From contig NC_136005.1 in the NCBI RefSeq assembly GCF_048128805.1, forward strand, positions 5,145,352-5,209,351: DNA of 64,000 nucleotides. Reading direction: 5' to 3'. The notes under the pieces were generated by a model. That model was not told where the DNA came from, ran no database searches, and worked only from the letters and a program-made list of their open reading frames with translations. The position numbers and the translations under genes were made by a program. This DNA is from Centroberyx gerrardi (Eukaryota > Chordata > Actinopteri > Beryciformes > Berycidae). Below, piece after piece: positions 25,729 through 37,669 of this stretch. Within the stretch, counting starts at the first letter, position 1. Every line of letters starts with the position of its first letter.

Positions 25729-28700
25729 TCAGACAGGGCGGAGGGAGAGGAGGGCAAGCAGGAGGCCCATCAGGAGCAGCAGCAGGCTGGGGTGGATGGC
25801 TCCGGCGTGGCTCTGCTCGGAGGGGTCGACGGTGCAGGTCGTGTAGGGCTCCAGGCAGGCGGCGTACGCCATGGCGTGGGCGATGTAGTTCTGCTCCTGG
25901 ACCCCGTGGAAGAGGTGTGCCATGGGACCTTTGGCGAAGATGGCCACGTCCTCTATGCCGTGGGTCTCTGAGTCTCTGGGGACAGGAGCCTGCTGACGGT
26001 AATCGTCACCCGCTGAGGGAGGAGGGGGAGAAATGAGGATTAGAATGGCTCTAAGAAATCTCATCCCTCAAAGGGCATAATGACATGCCGAACAGAATTC
26101 AACAGTTGTATGTTATCGGTTTGTTGTTATTTGTGGCTGGAAAGAATGAGACAGGGATGTTTTTTTGGTTTGTAGGTCTTCAAGTTAGACCCTCTTCAGA
26201 CTTGGGTCAAATACCATTTGCAAATAACTCTTAATATTTGAAGAGCTCTTGTCCAAAATGCTATATATCTATTACAGAAAAACAAAAAAATTCTCTCAGA
26301 TTTCTCAACTTTAGAGGACACGTTCAGTAAAAGTGTTATCACTTTGTCAACCAAGGACTTAAGTTACTTACTGTTCTTTAAAAGGTACCAACATTTGTTT
26401 TCAGTTTGTGTTGGCAATCATTTTGTGAGTGTAAAAGTATAACTTCTTTTCAAATAGTGTATATGTCATTTTGGAACAAAGCTCTTCATTTTGTTTTGAC
26501 CTGCTTTTCATACCAGCTGGTCACTAACATTTAGGCCATCCTGTGGCCTTTTAGCTGATCCCTTTTAGCTCTTGTCCAGAGAGACTTATAGTGAGTGAGC
26601 AGGTAGGGGTTCAGTTTCAGTTTGACAGGACACATGGCTTTTGTGGGGATCAAACTTGTGACCTTTCGGTGATGGGACAATATGGGACGATGTGAGATTC
26701 CATCCTGCCCCATTAGAGGGATTTGTGCTTCCATAACTACCATCAGCATGAGCGCAATAAGTTTTACTCCAAAGTTATTTACCATGCAATCTGTGTAAAG
26801 TTTCCTCTAAGACACTCAAGTAATATTCAACTGATTCACTTCTTCAATGTGATTCCACTGTAGGTGTCCAGTTGCACCACAAGATGGCGCTACCACATTA
26901 CCCCAGCTTCTCTAGAATGCTAATCATGATGGCTGTATGGAGGGCTACACTTACATGAAATTGACTCATTCATATCTGGGCGAGATCCATTGACAATCTG
27001 GTATCCTGGTCCATTTCCATACACAGCAGTGGTGAAGTGCTTGTTGTCGGTAGCCAGTTCTCTGGACACTCCTTTAAATCAGAGGACAAAATGTTATCTA
27101 GAGGTTTGTTCTGACTTGGACAATCATTTGTGACAGAAACCCCTCTTCCTTGATTTAAACGTAAACTGCCGTCAGCTGTAATCAAATGACAAATGAGCTG
27201 TATGTGTGCGTTTTACCTAAAACCGGGTTTCCTCTGGCAGAATATCCTCCGAAGGCGAAGACGTGGGAGTGGTCAGCGGTCACCACAGACAGGGTGTCCA
27301 GCTCACTAGTGAGTTCAGCCGCCCGTCCGATCGCCCGGTCAAACTGCACCGCCTCATAGAGGGCTCTTTTGGCTCTGCCCCCATGGTGACCGTGGTCAAT
27401 TCTCCCCCTTGAAGTCCAAAAAAACACACTGACAAATAAGCATGAGTAATAATGTCCCTGCCCTTAGTACTTTTGAACAGATTTAAATTAGTCTTTGCAA
27501 CTCTCATTTCTGTTCGATTTATTCAACATAAATCAGTGTAGTACTGGTGTCCCACTGGAAATTTGAAAAGTCCAATGATCTTGCAGTAACTGAAGAGTTT
27601 CCAAAAAGAGATACGCACTATTTGAAAACTGTGACCCCACCAACAACATGATTACTGGTATGAACATAAAAATCACCACTGAATGAATCACTCGTGAATC
27701 ACCACTGAGGTTTTGTTTGTTGTTTTTTTTCTCAAATGGATATACTGCATTATGGAATAAAAACCCTTCAATTCTTCCCTGAACGGCCTGTACTTTCTGC
27801 CGTCCTGATGTGGTGATGAGCCCAAGACCTACAGAAAAACAATTATACTCATCTTCCACAAAAAGGAAGAATCCTCTGGGGTTCTTGCTGAGAATCTTGA
27901 TGGCTTTCTCCATCATCTCGGTGAGGGAGGGGTCCGTGTTGGGATTGCGTTCCAGCTCGTAGCGACAGTCTTTGGGCTCAAACAGACCTAAATGTGTCGA
28001 GAAATTGGAAGCCGCTGCATGAGGAACTACAAAACACGAGCCAATCGGTGGGTGCTTTTACCCAAAGCCCTTCAGGGTATCAGGAGTCCATACATTTTTG
28101 TTTCCTGCTTCACTTGGAATAATAATAATAATAATAATAATATATATAGCACTTTTTAAAACAACAAGTGCTTTCCAAAACTGTTTGGGTTTGAGTACAT
28201 AGAACAGAAGACAGGAGTAGATTAAAAATGAAACCAAATGAAACCAGACTTGAAGATAAGATAAAGCTGCACTAGGCAAGATTTTTACATAGAAATACAC
28301 CTGTTTTATTACTCTAAATCACAAATTGGTTGTCCCATCCCCGCTAAATGAGACCCCATAGTTTACCCTACTTGCCCAAATAAATTTCTGGTGTCAGGTT
28401 TGGTCACTGGAGTGAAATATTCTCTGCGCATAAGAAGCGACAAATTTAAAGTTACAATCGAAATACAAAACTGTCCCATAAACAGCAGCGAGTGAGCGCT
28501 CCGTCCACAGAAAGCTGGACTCACCAACATTGCTGCCAAAAGATTTTTTTAGAGAGTTTTTACAATCCCCACCCCTACCAGCCACCAAGAACAAGAAATG
28601 TCAGTCCAAGGAGTGTGCAATTTGACTGACATAATGTTACATGATTTTCTTGGTCATGAAGTCCTTCAAACTTCCAGTTATCTCTCGCTGCCAGAGTGTG

Positions 28701-31700
28701 AAGTTGCCTAGAGCAGCTTTAATTCTCTCCATCAGTAATTTCTTATTATGGGTGAAGAGTAGCAGCCAGGCAACTTCAGAGGGAGAGGATAGAAGAGTAA
28801 TGCACTTTTTTTTTTTTTTTTTTCACCCTAGTCAAACATAGGCAGTGCGCTCCTAGCCTTGTTCTAACCTGTAGCCGACTCAGTATCTGCAAAACATCGT
28901 TAAACAGTCTGTACAGAACCAGGGCTAATTAGCTGACTGGTTCAGATATATATTGCATCCTGGTTAATGATTCTTTACTTATGAATGGCATCTTTTACAA
29001 CTCTCCAGGAAACAGTAAAATTGATTGGTAAAATCTGTAACATTGAACACACATTGATACTGAATGCTGTACTGTATATGCAGAGTGATATGTATAGTCC
29101 ACTGTATATTCTCTATCTTGAATTGTGAGGTTTCACTATATGTGAGGTCCTTTTTAACTTTATGAAGTACTGTTGTCCTTGTATCATGTGTGTCAATATG
29201 TACTGTGAGACTCTGGAAAGTGTCGATATGTTTCTCCGTCAGTGTCACAGAGACAAATACGTGTACATTTGTACAATTGTGATTGGTGAATGAACTGATT
29301 CTGATTCTGTTGATGCATCTGAATTCTTACCAATCAGGTAGTCTGTCTTCACAGGATCGACGGCATCAAACTCGGCCTTGTTCCACACATATTTAGCATT
29401 CTGTGGGCCGCAGATAAAGAGGAACAAACACTGTTAGGGATGCAGCTCCAAGCAACTTCTGAATGATTGATCTGCAGTAAGGTGGGAAGGGTGGTATTTT
29501 TTAAATAATGTAGTGTTCTCAAACTGATCAGAAAAAACATTAGGTTTTTTTTTATTTTGGTAACTCGGGAGATTGTACATTTATCTGCAACTCATCCACA
29601 AAATCTCCCATAATCAGCATTTATATGGAGCATTTATAGTTTCAGAAAAAACGTTTCTGAGAAAAAATGTTTCCTGGATTAAAAAGAGGCCGACTTTTTG
29701 GGAATCTGGCTCATTGGCTACTTACTTTTTACATGTTACAAGTAATCCACCAAAATTATCTGTTGTATCTCTGTCTGTATATTAAGTGATTTCAGTTATC
29801 CAGAGTTGGTGTTGTTTTTTTTGGGTTTTTTTTGTCACATAAACGGTAAGTTTTCCCAAAAAGTTGGTGTAGTCCTTTAGCATGAGCATAACATTTACTT
29901 TTTTGTTCTTGAGCCACTCAGCTACGAGATCCACTCCATCGTTACGGTCTCCTGTATAGGTCGGATACTCCGGGTCCGGTGTGGTTCTGGGAAACATGTA
30001 CTGACGACCTCCACCAAGAATCACCTGCGCCGAGAGACATGATGGCCAACAGTTCATTTACATTTCATACATTTTAAGCATTTATCAGATACTCAGGGGT
30101 TCAGTGTCTTGTACAAAGACACTTGACAGTATAAAGACAGCATACACAGCTGTTGGCAGACACACTGACTGCTGCAGTGATCGAACCTGTGACCTTTCAA
30201 CCTGCTGCCCCTGCAGTTTATTCTTTATGTGTGTGAAACATGTTTCTACAAAGGACATTTACACACCGAGGGATTTCTGGGTAATATGTGAGTGTTGAAC
30301 TATTGTTTTGGATGTTAGTTTTGACATACGGTGCTACTGATATTGCTAAGTAATCTTCTCATTATGAATACCTAGTGATGTTTCCATAGATGAAATTACC
30401 ATATTCTCTTCCAAACCTGACACAAATTATCCTTGTAGATGGCCTATGGGAATACTGTCATCAGTCTTGAAGGAGCCATAACTTTGCAGTGTTTTAGCCT
30501 TTGCCTTAGCCTTTTCATTCTACTTCTTCATGATTCTTCTTAATCATATAAGTGATGTAATGCTTAGGAGAACTGCCTTGATCCACATGTGCCCTCCAGC
30601 CGCCTGAGTCCTCCACCCCCCCTTCCTCCCCCCACCCTATAAATCATTATTAATAGTCTGTCCCTCCAGGCTGAAGACCTTCTTCATCTTACATTTATCT
30701 CTACGTTGTGGACCAGCTGGTAGGCGACGTCGTGGCAGCCATTTTTGATAGCCTCTTCGGTGAGGTCAGAGTCGGAGTACCAGCCTCGGTTGGCGGTGTG
30801 AGCGTAGGTGGCCCCGGGGGAGGCGTGCTGCACTCGGGTCGTCGTGACGATCCCCACCGATTTCCCTGAAACACACAGAGGAAGGACAGCAGCTCTGATC
30901 ACAATGTGGACATCTTTATTCTTTATTCTATATTCTCTATCAGGATCCCAAAAAGCTGATGCCTCAGTGTGCGCTTGTCTTCCAGGGCTTTTAAAGATTT
31001 TAAAACTCAGTTGACATTGCAAGACAGATAGACATGGATATTACAACATAAACATTTACAGAAATTCAACAAACTACGAGGCAATCCTAAAGGTGATCCA
31101 CCACTGTTGAGTAAGGATGCAAGACTATTTAAAACATATTAAAGCCAGATATTAGACATGGGAGATGCAAGGTCTGTTAGATCAATGTTTTCAAGTCAAC
31201 TGGTTAAACATGCAGATGTCATTTCAGATACTTTTTAAATGTATATTTATGTTGTATTTATGCGATTTGGATCAGGAGTGAATTCCACTCTGTAATTCCG
31301 ATATAAACAGTTCTTCTCATGAGATTTGTTCTTAATCTTTGTCCTTTTTAAGCACTTTCAAATTAAATTCTTTCAGCATTCAACCAATGGCAAAGGTATT
31401 CATTGTCTGGGTGTGTGCCTTTTATATTCCATTAACATGAAATATACCATATTACATTTATAATTACACGGTTTTGTTTGCTTTCTCTTGTTTCTATCTG
31501 TATTTAAATTCCTTTGCTGCTCTGCCAAGCACTTTGTGATGAACCTGTTTTCTTAAAATAAAAGCTAAATAAATTAATTTGACTTGATTTAGACAAAGAA
31601 AGCCCAAAGTAGAACAGTTCCATATTATGACCATAATTTCCATAAGAATCTTTGTTCTTAAAGGGACAGAAGTTCGGGTAACACAGTGACCTTATTCCAG

Positions 31701-34700
31701 TGTTTTAACCTGTGTACAAAGCTGTAAGTACACAATAATACTGTGCTGTGTAAATACTTCATGTACAAGGTCCTAACAAAACAATGTAAGCACAAATATT
31801 ACAAGCATAAATACACTGGAATGAAAGCACAGTGTAAAGTAAAGCGTTGCCTACCTGACATCTTGGCGTGGTAGAGAACAGACTTGACCTCGTTACCGAA
31901 GGTGGCGCTGCAGTTGTACCTGGGCGTGGCGGCGGTGACGCCCAGCGTGCCGTAGTTGGCCTTCACGCCGCATAAGTACGCTGTGGCTGTCCCGGCGCTG
32001 TCTGGCATCTGCTGGTCCACGTTGTACGTCTGCAGGCAGCAAACACAGTCAAACACACGTATACAATATTCAAATTCATTATTGAAATATTCAGTATTCT
32101 AGGCAGTTAGTTAATGCAACTTACACCGACTTACAACTGATCTGCGGACTCTGGTGACAATTTCAAAAAGCAGCTAAAGACTCATGTGTTCGGGCTGGCC
32201 TTCATTTAGCCTTTTTTTGTTTTTATGTTTTGTTTTTAGGTCTTACTGTTTTTTTTTTTTACTGTTTTCTGGTCTTTAACTATTTTACTCCTGTGAAGCA
32301 CATTGTGACTTTGCTCTGTGAAAGGTGCTATATAAATAAGCTTTACTTACTTACTGAATAAGCTTATATGCCTAGATTGCCAATATTACAAGCAATGTGC
32401 AAGGGTCAGGACATATTCAGTGATCCTATAAGACAGCCAGTCAAAACTGTAAATACAGGTCTGTTTAACTCCAGTCATCACAAACATTACAAACCTTTCT
32501 ACAGCCTGGAAACACATGCTAAACTCATGTCTGGCTCACATACTGTCAGCCCTTGCATCAAAAGCTCAAACAATGAATTCCGTAAGCAGCCTTTCTACAG
32601 CATCAAAATAATGCAAACCTCATGTCTGGCACACTGCAGTCAGACACTGTCAGTCCTTACATCAAAAGCTTAAAACATAAATTTCAGAGTGGAAAATGGC
32701 CTTTCATCCAATAAATCTCTATGTAAACAAAGCCGTACTGGTTCTGGGTGAAGACGTTTGTGGCCACAACAGATGAAAAGTTGTTTGAATCCTTGTTTAA
32801 CCAGACGGTTTGAGAATAGTCTCAGAAAGGATTCAATTTTCAAACAGTTTGTGTATCTGGGACAACCCATATTCATCATTCACTCACTTCATCATTCACT
32901 TTAACAACATGTTCATATCGTTAAATGCCTTTACTGAATACTCAATTCTGATTGACCAAGAAATTAGCACATTCTGAGGTCTGTTGATTCTGAATAACGG
33001 GCCGATGTTTCGTGTAAACATGTCACTCCAGAGTCAAGAAGTCTGGTCCATATTGCTGATTTATAATCAAATTAACTGGTGTCACCTCATACCAAAACCC
33101 TAACCCTACTGTAGACTGTCCTGCTGGACTATATATATATATATATATGTATTTAAATATTGATTCTTGCAGCACACCAAGTATCTAGAAAAAGTTCCTT
33201 TATTGTACAAGAGATAAAAAGAAGAAGCAGGAAGCGAAACATGTTGTTCGCCCCTAAACTTTTTGTCTTGTGTAAAATAAAGGAACTTTTTCTAGAGACT
33301 TGGTGTGCGAGGTGGGCAAGATTCAATAATTTGCAACAGTGGTTTTTCCTGCACTTGCCATCATCCTAAAAAACATCTTTCAGTAGTGTAAGGGTTGATC
33401 AATTTTAGTTATACATGTAAAGTTATATGCAAGTTACTTTGGCTTGTTTCATGTCAAATGATTATAGCTGCGTCCCCTACATAATAAGATGAGTCAATAT
33501 GTGACATTCTTTACACGTGTTGTATTAGAAAGTACAATAAACATTTGTTATCCCAAACTACACACATGCATGTGTTGAAAATTACACATCCTCTTGTTAA
33601 AAGTATGAGTAACTTATTTAGCGGCCCGGGGCAGGTGTGCGGTCTGACCTTAGATAACGCCAGGTAAGGGAAGGTATCCATGACCAGACTGGTCTCCTCT
33701 CCAGACTTTCCTGCCAACTGGCCTTTGAGGATCCGGGTGGCGGTCACCGTGGGCACGCCCATACCTGCAAACAGGTGGAAACACACCTGAATGTTAGATA
33801 ACATCGGCCGGGGAGCGAGGAGGCACAAGCTGGCCTTTGTGCCCTGTGACCCCGCGCCTGTAAGACCGAGCTGATGTGAGAATTAAAAGACGGGCGTTGA
33901 CATCATGTGAGGTATTTACGATGCTGAATTTCACATGTTGGAAATGTTTTGTTCCCAAAGGAGAAAGAGTGGCGACTCTTTCAAAATGATTGGTTGCACA
34001 CAATTCAAGAAGTATGGTACTTTTTGAAGAAGTAGTAGTTGGTAACATAAGTTCTTGGTTGGCAACATTTTTACAACATTTGTATTATAACTTTTAAAGA
34101 CTGGATCTTTAATCTAATTTAATTGAAATCATTTTAGAGATGCTGAGTGATGAAGTTAATGATTTATTTTCTTCCAAAAGGCAAACTCTTCTTATACTCA
34201 ATGGAAGCAAGATGATAGAGAATAAAGCAACTGCAGTAATATTCCATCTGTCTTCTCCTGTACACACTTGAGTATACTCTCTTACACTCTGATGAACATT
34301 TTATGATCCTTATCTGTGCTCCTCCTGTAAGCAACTTTAAGTATTTATGATAGATTCAGATTAGATGAAACCTTAGACAATCATCTCTCAGCACACAAAT
34401 TACATCTAATGAAGTAGGTGAAAGGGGAGTTAGGTCAAAAGAAATTACCTATTTTTGCCTTGACCACATGTTTTTCAAGGCATTCAGAGCAATCATCAAC
34501 TTGACCATATAAAATCAGATTAATTAGACCCTTGAATGTCATCAAAGCTAATGCGAAAAACTGGTTGGTTGTAACCGCACACTCAAGGCCCAGGACAGTG
34601 GATTCAATGCAAAAAAGGATCTTTACTGAAGACCATGATGATGTGAACATACAGCTTCAACAGGCTGATAAAGTCTTGAAAGTCTTGAAGTTCCTGGAGA

Positions 34701-37449
34701 CAAGTTACCTGTATTTCAAGCTTCACCTGCTGTGTACTGTGGCATCAACACTGACTGGATGGTTTTAGTAGCGCTGATAGAGATCATCCCGCCTAAATGT
34801 AGTGTAACATCACCACTGGGCCTTTCACATCAAGAACTTAGCTATTTGTTTTCATAAACGTGTCAGTCATGGAGTGAGCAAAAGTTCCTGGCCAACGCAC
34901 ACACTGATCAAAGCTTAGCTCCGCCACTATCAGTGTGATAAAATATGGAGTGTGTGGGACGTGTGTGTGTGTGTGTGTTTGTGTTTGGGTCAGTAGGGTG
35001 TAGGCTGCTGTAAATGTCAACCATAAATCCATAATTTGCTTATAATATGGTAACTTGGGCTGAATATAAATATATTGCCAAATAGTTGTTCTTGGGTCAT
35101 GGGGTTTTATAGAAGGCAGTAAACAGCAGTAACTACTTGAAGCGTGTTTTAAAGGTTTGAGGTCATGGGGTTTAGATTTCATATCAGCAAAAATGATCCC
35201 ATAAAGGCTTTTAAATGATATATACAGTCCGCTTCAGTAGCAAAACATTTTTTGTTTTGACAGGAGGTAAACTTTGAATTTTTTTTTTTTCAGTATCACT
35301 ACTATGTTTACATATCTTCGGCCTGGTGGGGAAGAATCCTCCCTCTTTACCCCGTTTGCACCCCAGCCTCTTCCTCAGGGTGCGATCACACCTACAGTTA
35401 TTTTTCTTTGGTCCGAGCCGCAGTGGAAAAATTTGCTTTGTTGCATTTTGTAATTGTTTAGTTTAGGTTCACACTGGCCAATTACAAGTGAACCAGGGTT
35501 TGTAAACAAAAGTCACATGACTCACAAGTAGCTTGTTTATTGGACAGAGTTTTAGTAACCTCTCTGTCATCCTGCCAGGTTGGAGAATTTGGCAGCGGGT
35601 GAGAGTCAAAACATGCTGATTCCAGTTCCTGTGACTTTAACTAAGCATGATGGACTTGTCTGCACCTTTAATTGATGTTCATACAAGTTAAGAACACATG
35701 AAGAGATAGCTGAATATGAGCATCAGTCCAGACTTCATTTTGTTCTACTAGGCTTTCCATGTATGAGGAACTGCTGGCTATTAGATGTCAACATCCATCT
35801 TCTAATACCCATAAACCCTTGTGTTTTGGGGTTGTTTCCTGTAGTTAATTTGAATTACGTTCTCACTCCTAACAAACAGCACCGCAGTTCTCTTGGACTG
35901 AGACTTGCATTTCCTCAGTTACTTTAATTTACTTGGTTATTTGGTGCCACCCAAGTTCGAATGGCATTGTTCCCACCAGGCCAAACGAACAGAACTAAAG
36001 GAGTAAAAACTCCAGTTTGAATAAACTGGTTCCCAACACGCTTGGTGTGAAAGCCTCTGTCTCAGACTCACCGTCCCCCAGGAAGAGGATGACGTTCTTG
36101 GCTTTGTGCTCGTTAGGCTTCATGTTCAGCGCGCTGTGCAGCGCCTGCTTCGCCTTGTTGTTCCAGTAGCTGGCATGGAGCTCTTCCTCTGAGGAGAGAC
36201 AAGACAGAGAGACTTACAACAGATGGACAGGTAGGGGATTCAGTGTTTTACTCAAGCAGACATCAACAGGACACATGCTGGACACATTAGCTGGTGTGGG
36301 AATCACACAACGGGACAGTCTCTCTCACCATCCAGCAATGTCTTATTAGATGTATCTTACTTTTACATTTTACATCTACATTTCAGGCAGACATTCATAC
36401 CATCTAGGAATAGTAATCAGATTACTTTTTTGTAGTAACGAGTAACTTAACACGGTATCTGATATAGGTTAGCTGGTCAGAAAACTGACCCACATGTAAA
36501 CTTCAGTAATTGGAAATACTTAATGCATTAATTTGAACTGCTCAAAGGAAAAGGTATCCCGCAAGTTATGCATTGTGGACAAACGCCTGTCAACTGCAAA
36601 GAATAGCACTTCAAATTTAAAAAAGCATTTGCATAATAAACACAATACAACGACAGTTGAGAAGAAAAGTGGGTAACTTGAAAGTGCTCAAACGAGTTAC
36701 TTTTAATAAAGAGTAACTATCTAAAGTAACTGGTTGGAATTTAGGAGCAGTAACTTTCCCCAACACTGTAGATGACTGACATTACAAGCAACCTATGATA
36801 AGAAGTGCAAGGGTCAGAGCCATAATAGAATGAGAAGTGCTTGGAAAATAAATAAAAGAAACAAGAGAGAGGAAAGACTCTGATATTGTGCCCATGTTCA
36901 GTCATCTAATTCAATTGTGGGCCCATTTTGTCTAAGCCTTTTTGTCTGTTATGTTATTGTGAAAGTGGTTCTAAAAGATTTATGGGTGTGATTTATTGAG
37001 TGAGTTTTTTACAACTGTATTTTTCTGCAGCCTCAGTAGAAACACAAGTATGATCAATAGAATAAAAAAAAGGTCATTGCCAGTTAAGAAACAATATATT
37101 GTTGCTGTCTGGTAATAACTGCAATTTCGGTTCTTTTTCTTTTGTCACTTGAGTTGAAAGTCTACATGACCATTTATACTATATATTAAGTGAGTTTCAT
37201 GACCGCTTGGGCCTTTGAACTCTGCTTGAAACCCAATTGTATAATTTCCACATGACATGGGCATCAGTGAGAAAGGCAGCATTCTTTTTTCTTCCTTCCT
37301 GAAACACACAGTTTTTGCAGATACATTGTTCTTTGTCCAACAACAGCAATATGTGACAGAGCCTTACCTGAAACAGAAAAAGCCCAACTCCACTCCACTG
37401 AGAGGAAAAGCAGTAATCCAGTAAAGATGAGGTTGTGTTTGCCAGCCAT
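25729..37449 (-). CDS. alpi: Alkaline phosphatase 1 (intestinal-type, tandem copy), 11 coding exons
   Basis: GPI-anchored ectoenzyme that hydrolyses phosphate monoesters with two Zn and one Mg. Exons: 37368-37449, 36072-36188, 33649-33764, 31855-32029, 30693-30865, 29899-30024, 29331-29400, 27849-27987 (or to 27853), 27217-27407 (or from 27408), 26955-27071, 25729-26012; about 529 residues. Signal peptide: [18 protein letters not shown]. Active-site motifs: LFLGDGMG (Asp66), [12 protein letters not shown] (nucleophile Ser116), HASP (Ser179), FVE (Glu331), [20 protein letters not shown]. The tail [14 protein letters not shown] is the GPI signal. An in-frame ATG at 37506 is rejected because it lies before the start site predicted from the TATA box. 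The exon 8/9 junction lacks a normal GT donor at the conserved position: a GT four bases on gives [13 protein letters not shown], one residue longer than usual. Some stretches ([12 protein letters not shown]) look closer to the tissue-nonspecific enzyme, so the paralogue name is uncertain. Confidence 0.92.
26230..26497. repeat. Short inverted-repeat element (GAAGAGC family)
   Basis: The left end reads TTGAAGAGCTCTTGTCCAAA and the right end, inverted, reads GAAGAGCTTTGTTCCAAAAT. This gives imperfect terminal repeats of about 30 bp around a 200-bp AT-rich centre that includes CAACCAAGGACTTAAGTTAC. The same centre recurs at 60210 and 60705. Confidence 0.6.
26530..26720 (-). repeat. tRNA-derived SINE-like remnant
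   Basis: On the minus strand, a GTCACAAGTTTGATCCCC box-B-like segment is followed by CTGAACCCCTACCTGCTCAC. This is the same order as in the clearer SINE at 41135-41340. It lies between the last two exons of alkaline phosphatase 1. Confidence 0.55.
27409..27852 (-). other. Alkaline phosphatase 1 intron 8 with AT at the conserved donor
   Basis: The conserved junction after FVE reads GTGGAAG|ATGAGTATAA on the minus strand, so the intron would start with AT. Two solutions are in frame. One uses GT at 27848-27847 with AAG at 27410-27408 and inserts one residue (VEDEGRID). The other starts at AT and ends at CAA to restore VEGGRID exactly. The 3' side reads GGACTTCAA|GGGGGAGA. The coordinates given are for the second solution. 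Confidence 0.5.
28105..28150 (-). repeat. LINE 3' tail with (ATT)n
   Basis: On the minus strand AAAGTGCTATATATATTATTATT, seen at about 28160-28125, is the common fish L2-type tail followed by an ATT microsatellite. No coding part is left. Confidence 0.5.
28262..28722 (+). repeat. MITE copy B in intron 7 of alkaline phosphatase 1
   Basis: The left terminus TAAAGCTGCACTAGGCAAG and the inverted right terminus TTAAAGCTGCTCTAGGCAAC define an element of about 460 bp with a TTAA-like edge on the right. The interior AAAGCTGGACTCACCAAC is shared with copy A at 25230-25575. Confidence 0.65.
30065..30210 (-). repeat. tRNA-derived SINE-like remnant
   Basis: On the minus strand, GGTCACAGGTTCGATCACTG resembles a pol III box B. 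It is followed by blocks like CACTGAACCCCTGAGTATC and a GATAAATGCTTAAAATGT tail. It lies in intron 5 of alkaline phosphatase 1. Confidence 0.55.
31500..31592 (+). repeat. Non-LTR retrotransposon tail in intron 4 of alkaline phosphatase 1
   Basis: AAGCACTTTGTGATGAACC is followed by AAAATAAAAGCTAAATAAAT and TTTGACTTGATTT, which together form a typical fish LINE or SINE 3' end. Confidence 0.5.
32120..32347 (+). mobile_element. 5'-truncated L2-like LINE fragment
   Basis: A plus-strand frame reads [17 protein letters not shown] and then stops at about 32209. This is the usual C-terminal end of L2-type ORF2 in fish (FKKxLKTHLFxxAF). It is followed by a T-rich 3' UTR and the tail GTGAAAGGTGCTATATAAAT with CTTACTTAC repeats. 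Only the last 200 or so bases remain. It lies in intron 3 of alkaline phosphatase 1. Confidence 0.75.
32493..32684 (+). repeat. Imperfect tandem repeat, two units of about 95 bp
   Basis: Both units run CCTTTCTACAGC, CTCATGTCTGGC, ACACTGTCAG or its variant, and CATCAAAAGCT, in that order. The second unit starts near 32589. Non-coding. Confidence 0.6.
33171..33309. repeat. Short MITE with 40-bp terminal inverted repeats
   Basis: Left GCACACCAAGTATCTAGAAA and right, inverted, GCACACCAAGTCTCTAGAAA continue into a shared AAGTTCCTTTATT. The centre carries GAAGCGAAACATGTTGTTCG. It lies in intron 3 of alkaline phosphatase 1, close to exon 3. Confidence 0.75.
35376..36059. repeat. hAT-like non-autonomous element next to exon 2 of alkaline phosphatase 1
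   Basis: The left end CAGGGTGCGATCACACC and the inverted right end CAGAGGCTTTCACACCAAG share CAGRG and CACACC, and further matching continues inward (CTTTGGTCCG against GTTTGGCCTG). The right end stops about 12 bp from the exon 2 donor at 36071. No transposase frame is visible. Confidence 0.55.
36200..36345 (-). repeat. SINE-like remnant
   Basis: Contains a minus-strand AATCCCCTACCTGTCCATC block and a TGTGATTCCCACACC box-B-like part, in the same order as the other SINE remnants in the window. It lies in intron 1 of alkaline phosphatase 1. Confidence 0.4.
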
Positions 37450-37517
37450 GTTTTTGGCTATATGTGTGTGTGTGATAGTGACATTAAAAGGTAAGCTGGA
37501 CCACAAGCTGCGGTCCC

Positions 37518-37523
37518 TTTATA
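37518..37523 (-). promoter_or_regulatory. TATA box of alkaline phosphatase 1
   Basis: The minus strand reads GCTATAAAGGG, a strong TATA box, 69 bp upstream of the chosen ATG at 37449. A start site about 30 bp downstream (near 37490) leaves a short leader. It also excludes the upstream in-frame ATG at 37506. Confidence 0.75.
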
Positions 37524-37582
37524 GCTGCAGACAGGGAGCAAAGGGCACATGGAGGAGCCTTACTGGGTGAACGAGAGGTTAC

Positions 37583-37619
37583 TTACAACACACACACACG
37601 TGCCACACACACACACACA

Positions 37620-37668
<49 letters not shown>
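37583..37668. repeat. (CA)n microsatellite in the phosphatase 1 promoter
   Basis: Interrupted CA tract of about 85 bp lying 60-145 bp upstream of the TATA box. Confidence 0.95.

Positions 37669-37669
<1 letters not shown>

Noticed and set aside
37450..37506. Upstream in-frame ATG extending phosphatase 1 by 19 residues
   Set aside because: The TATA box at 37518-37523 places the transcription start at about 37490, after this ATG, and the extension would put a polar stretch before the signal peptide.
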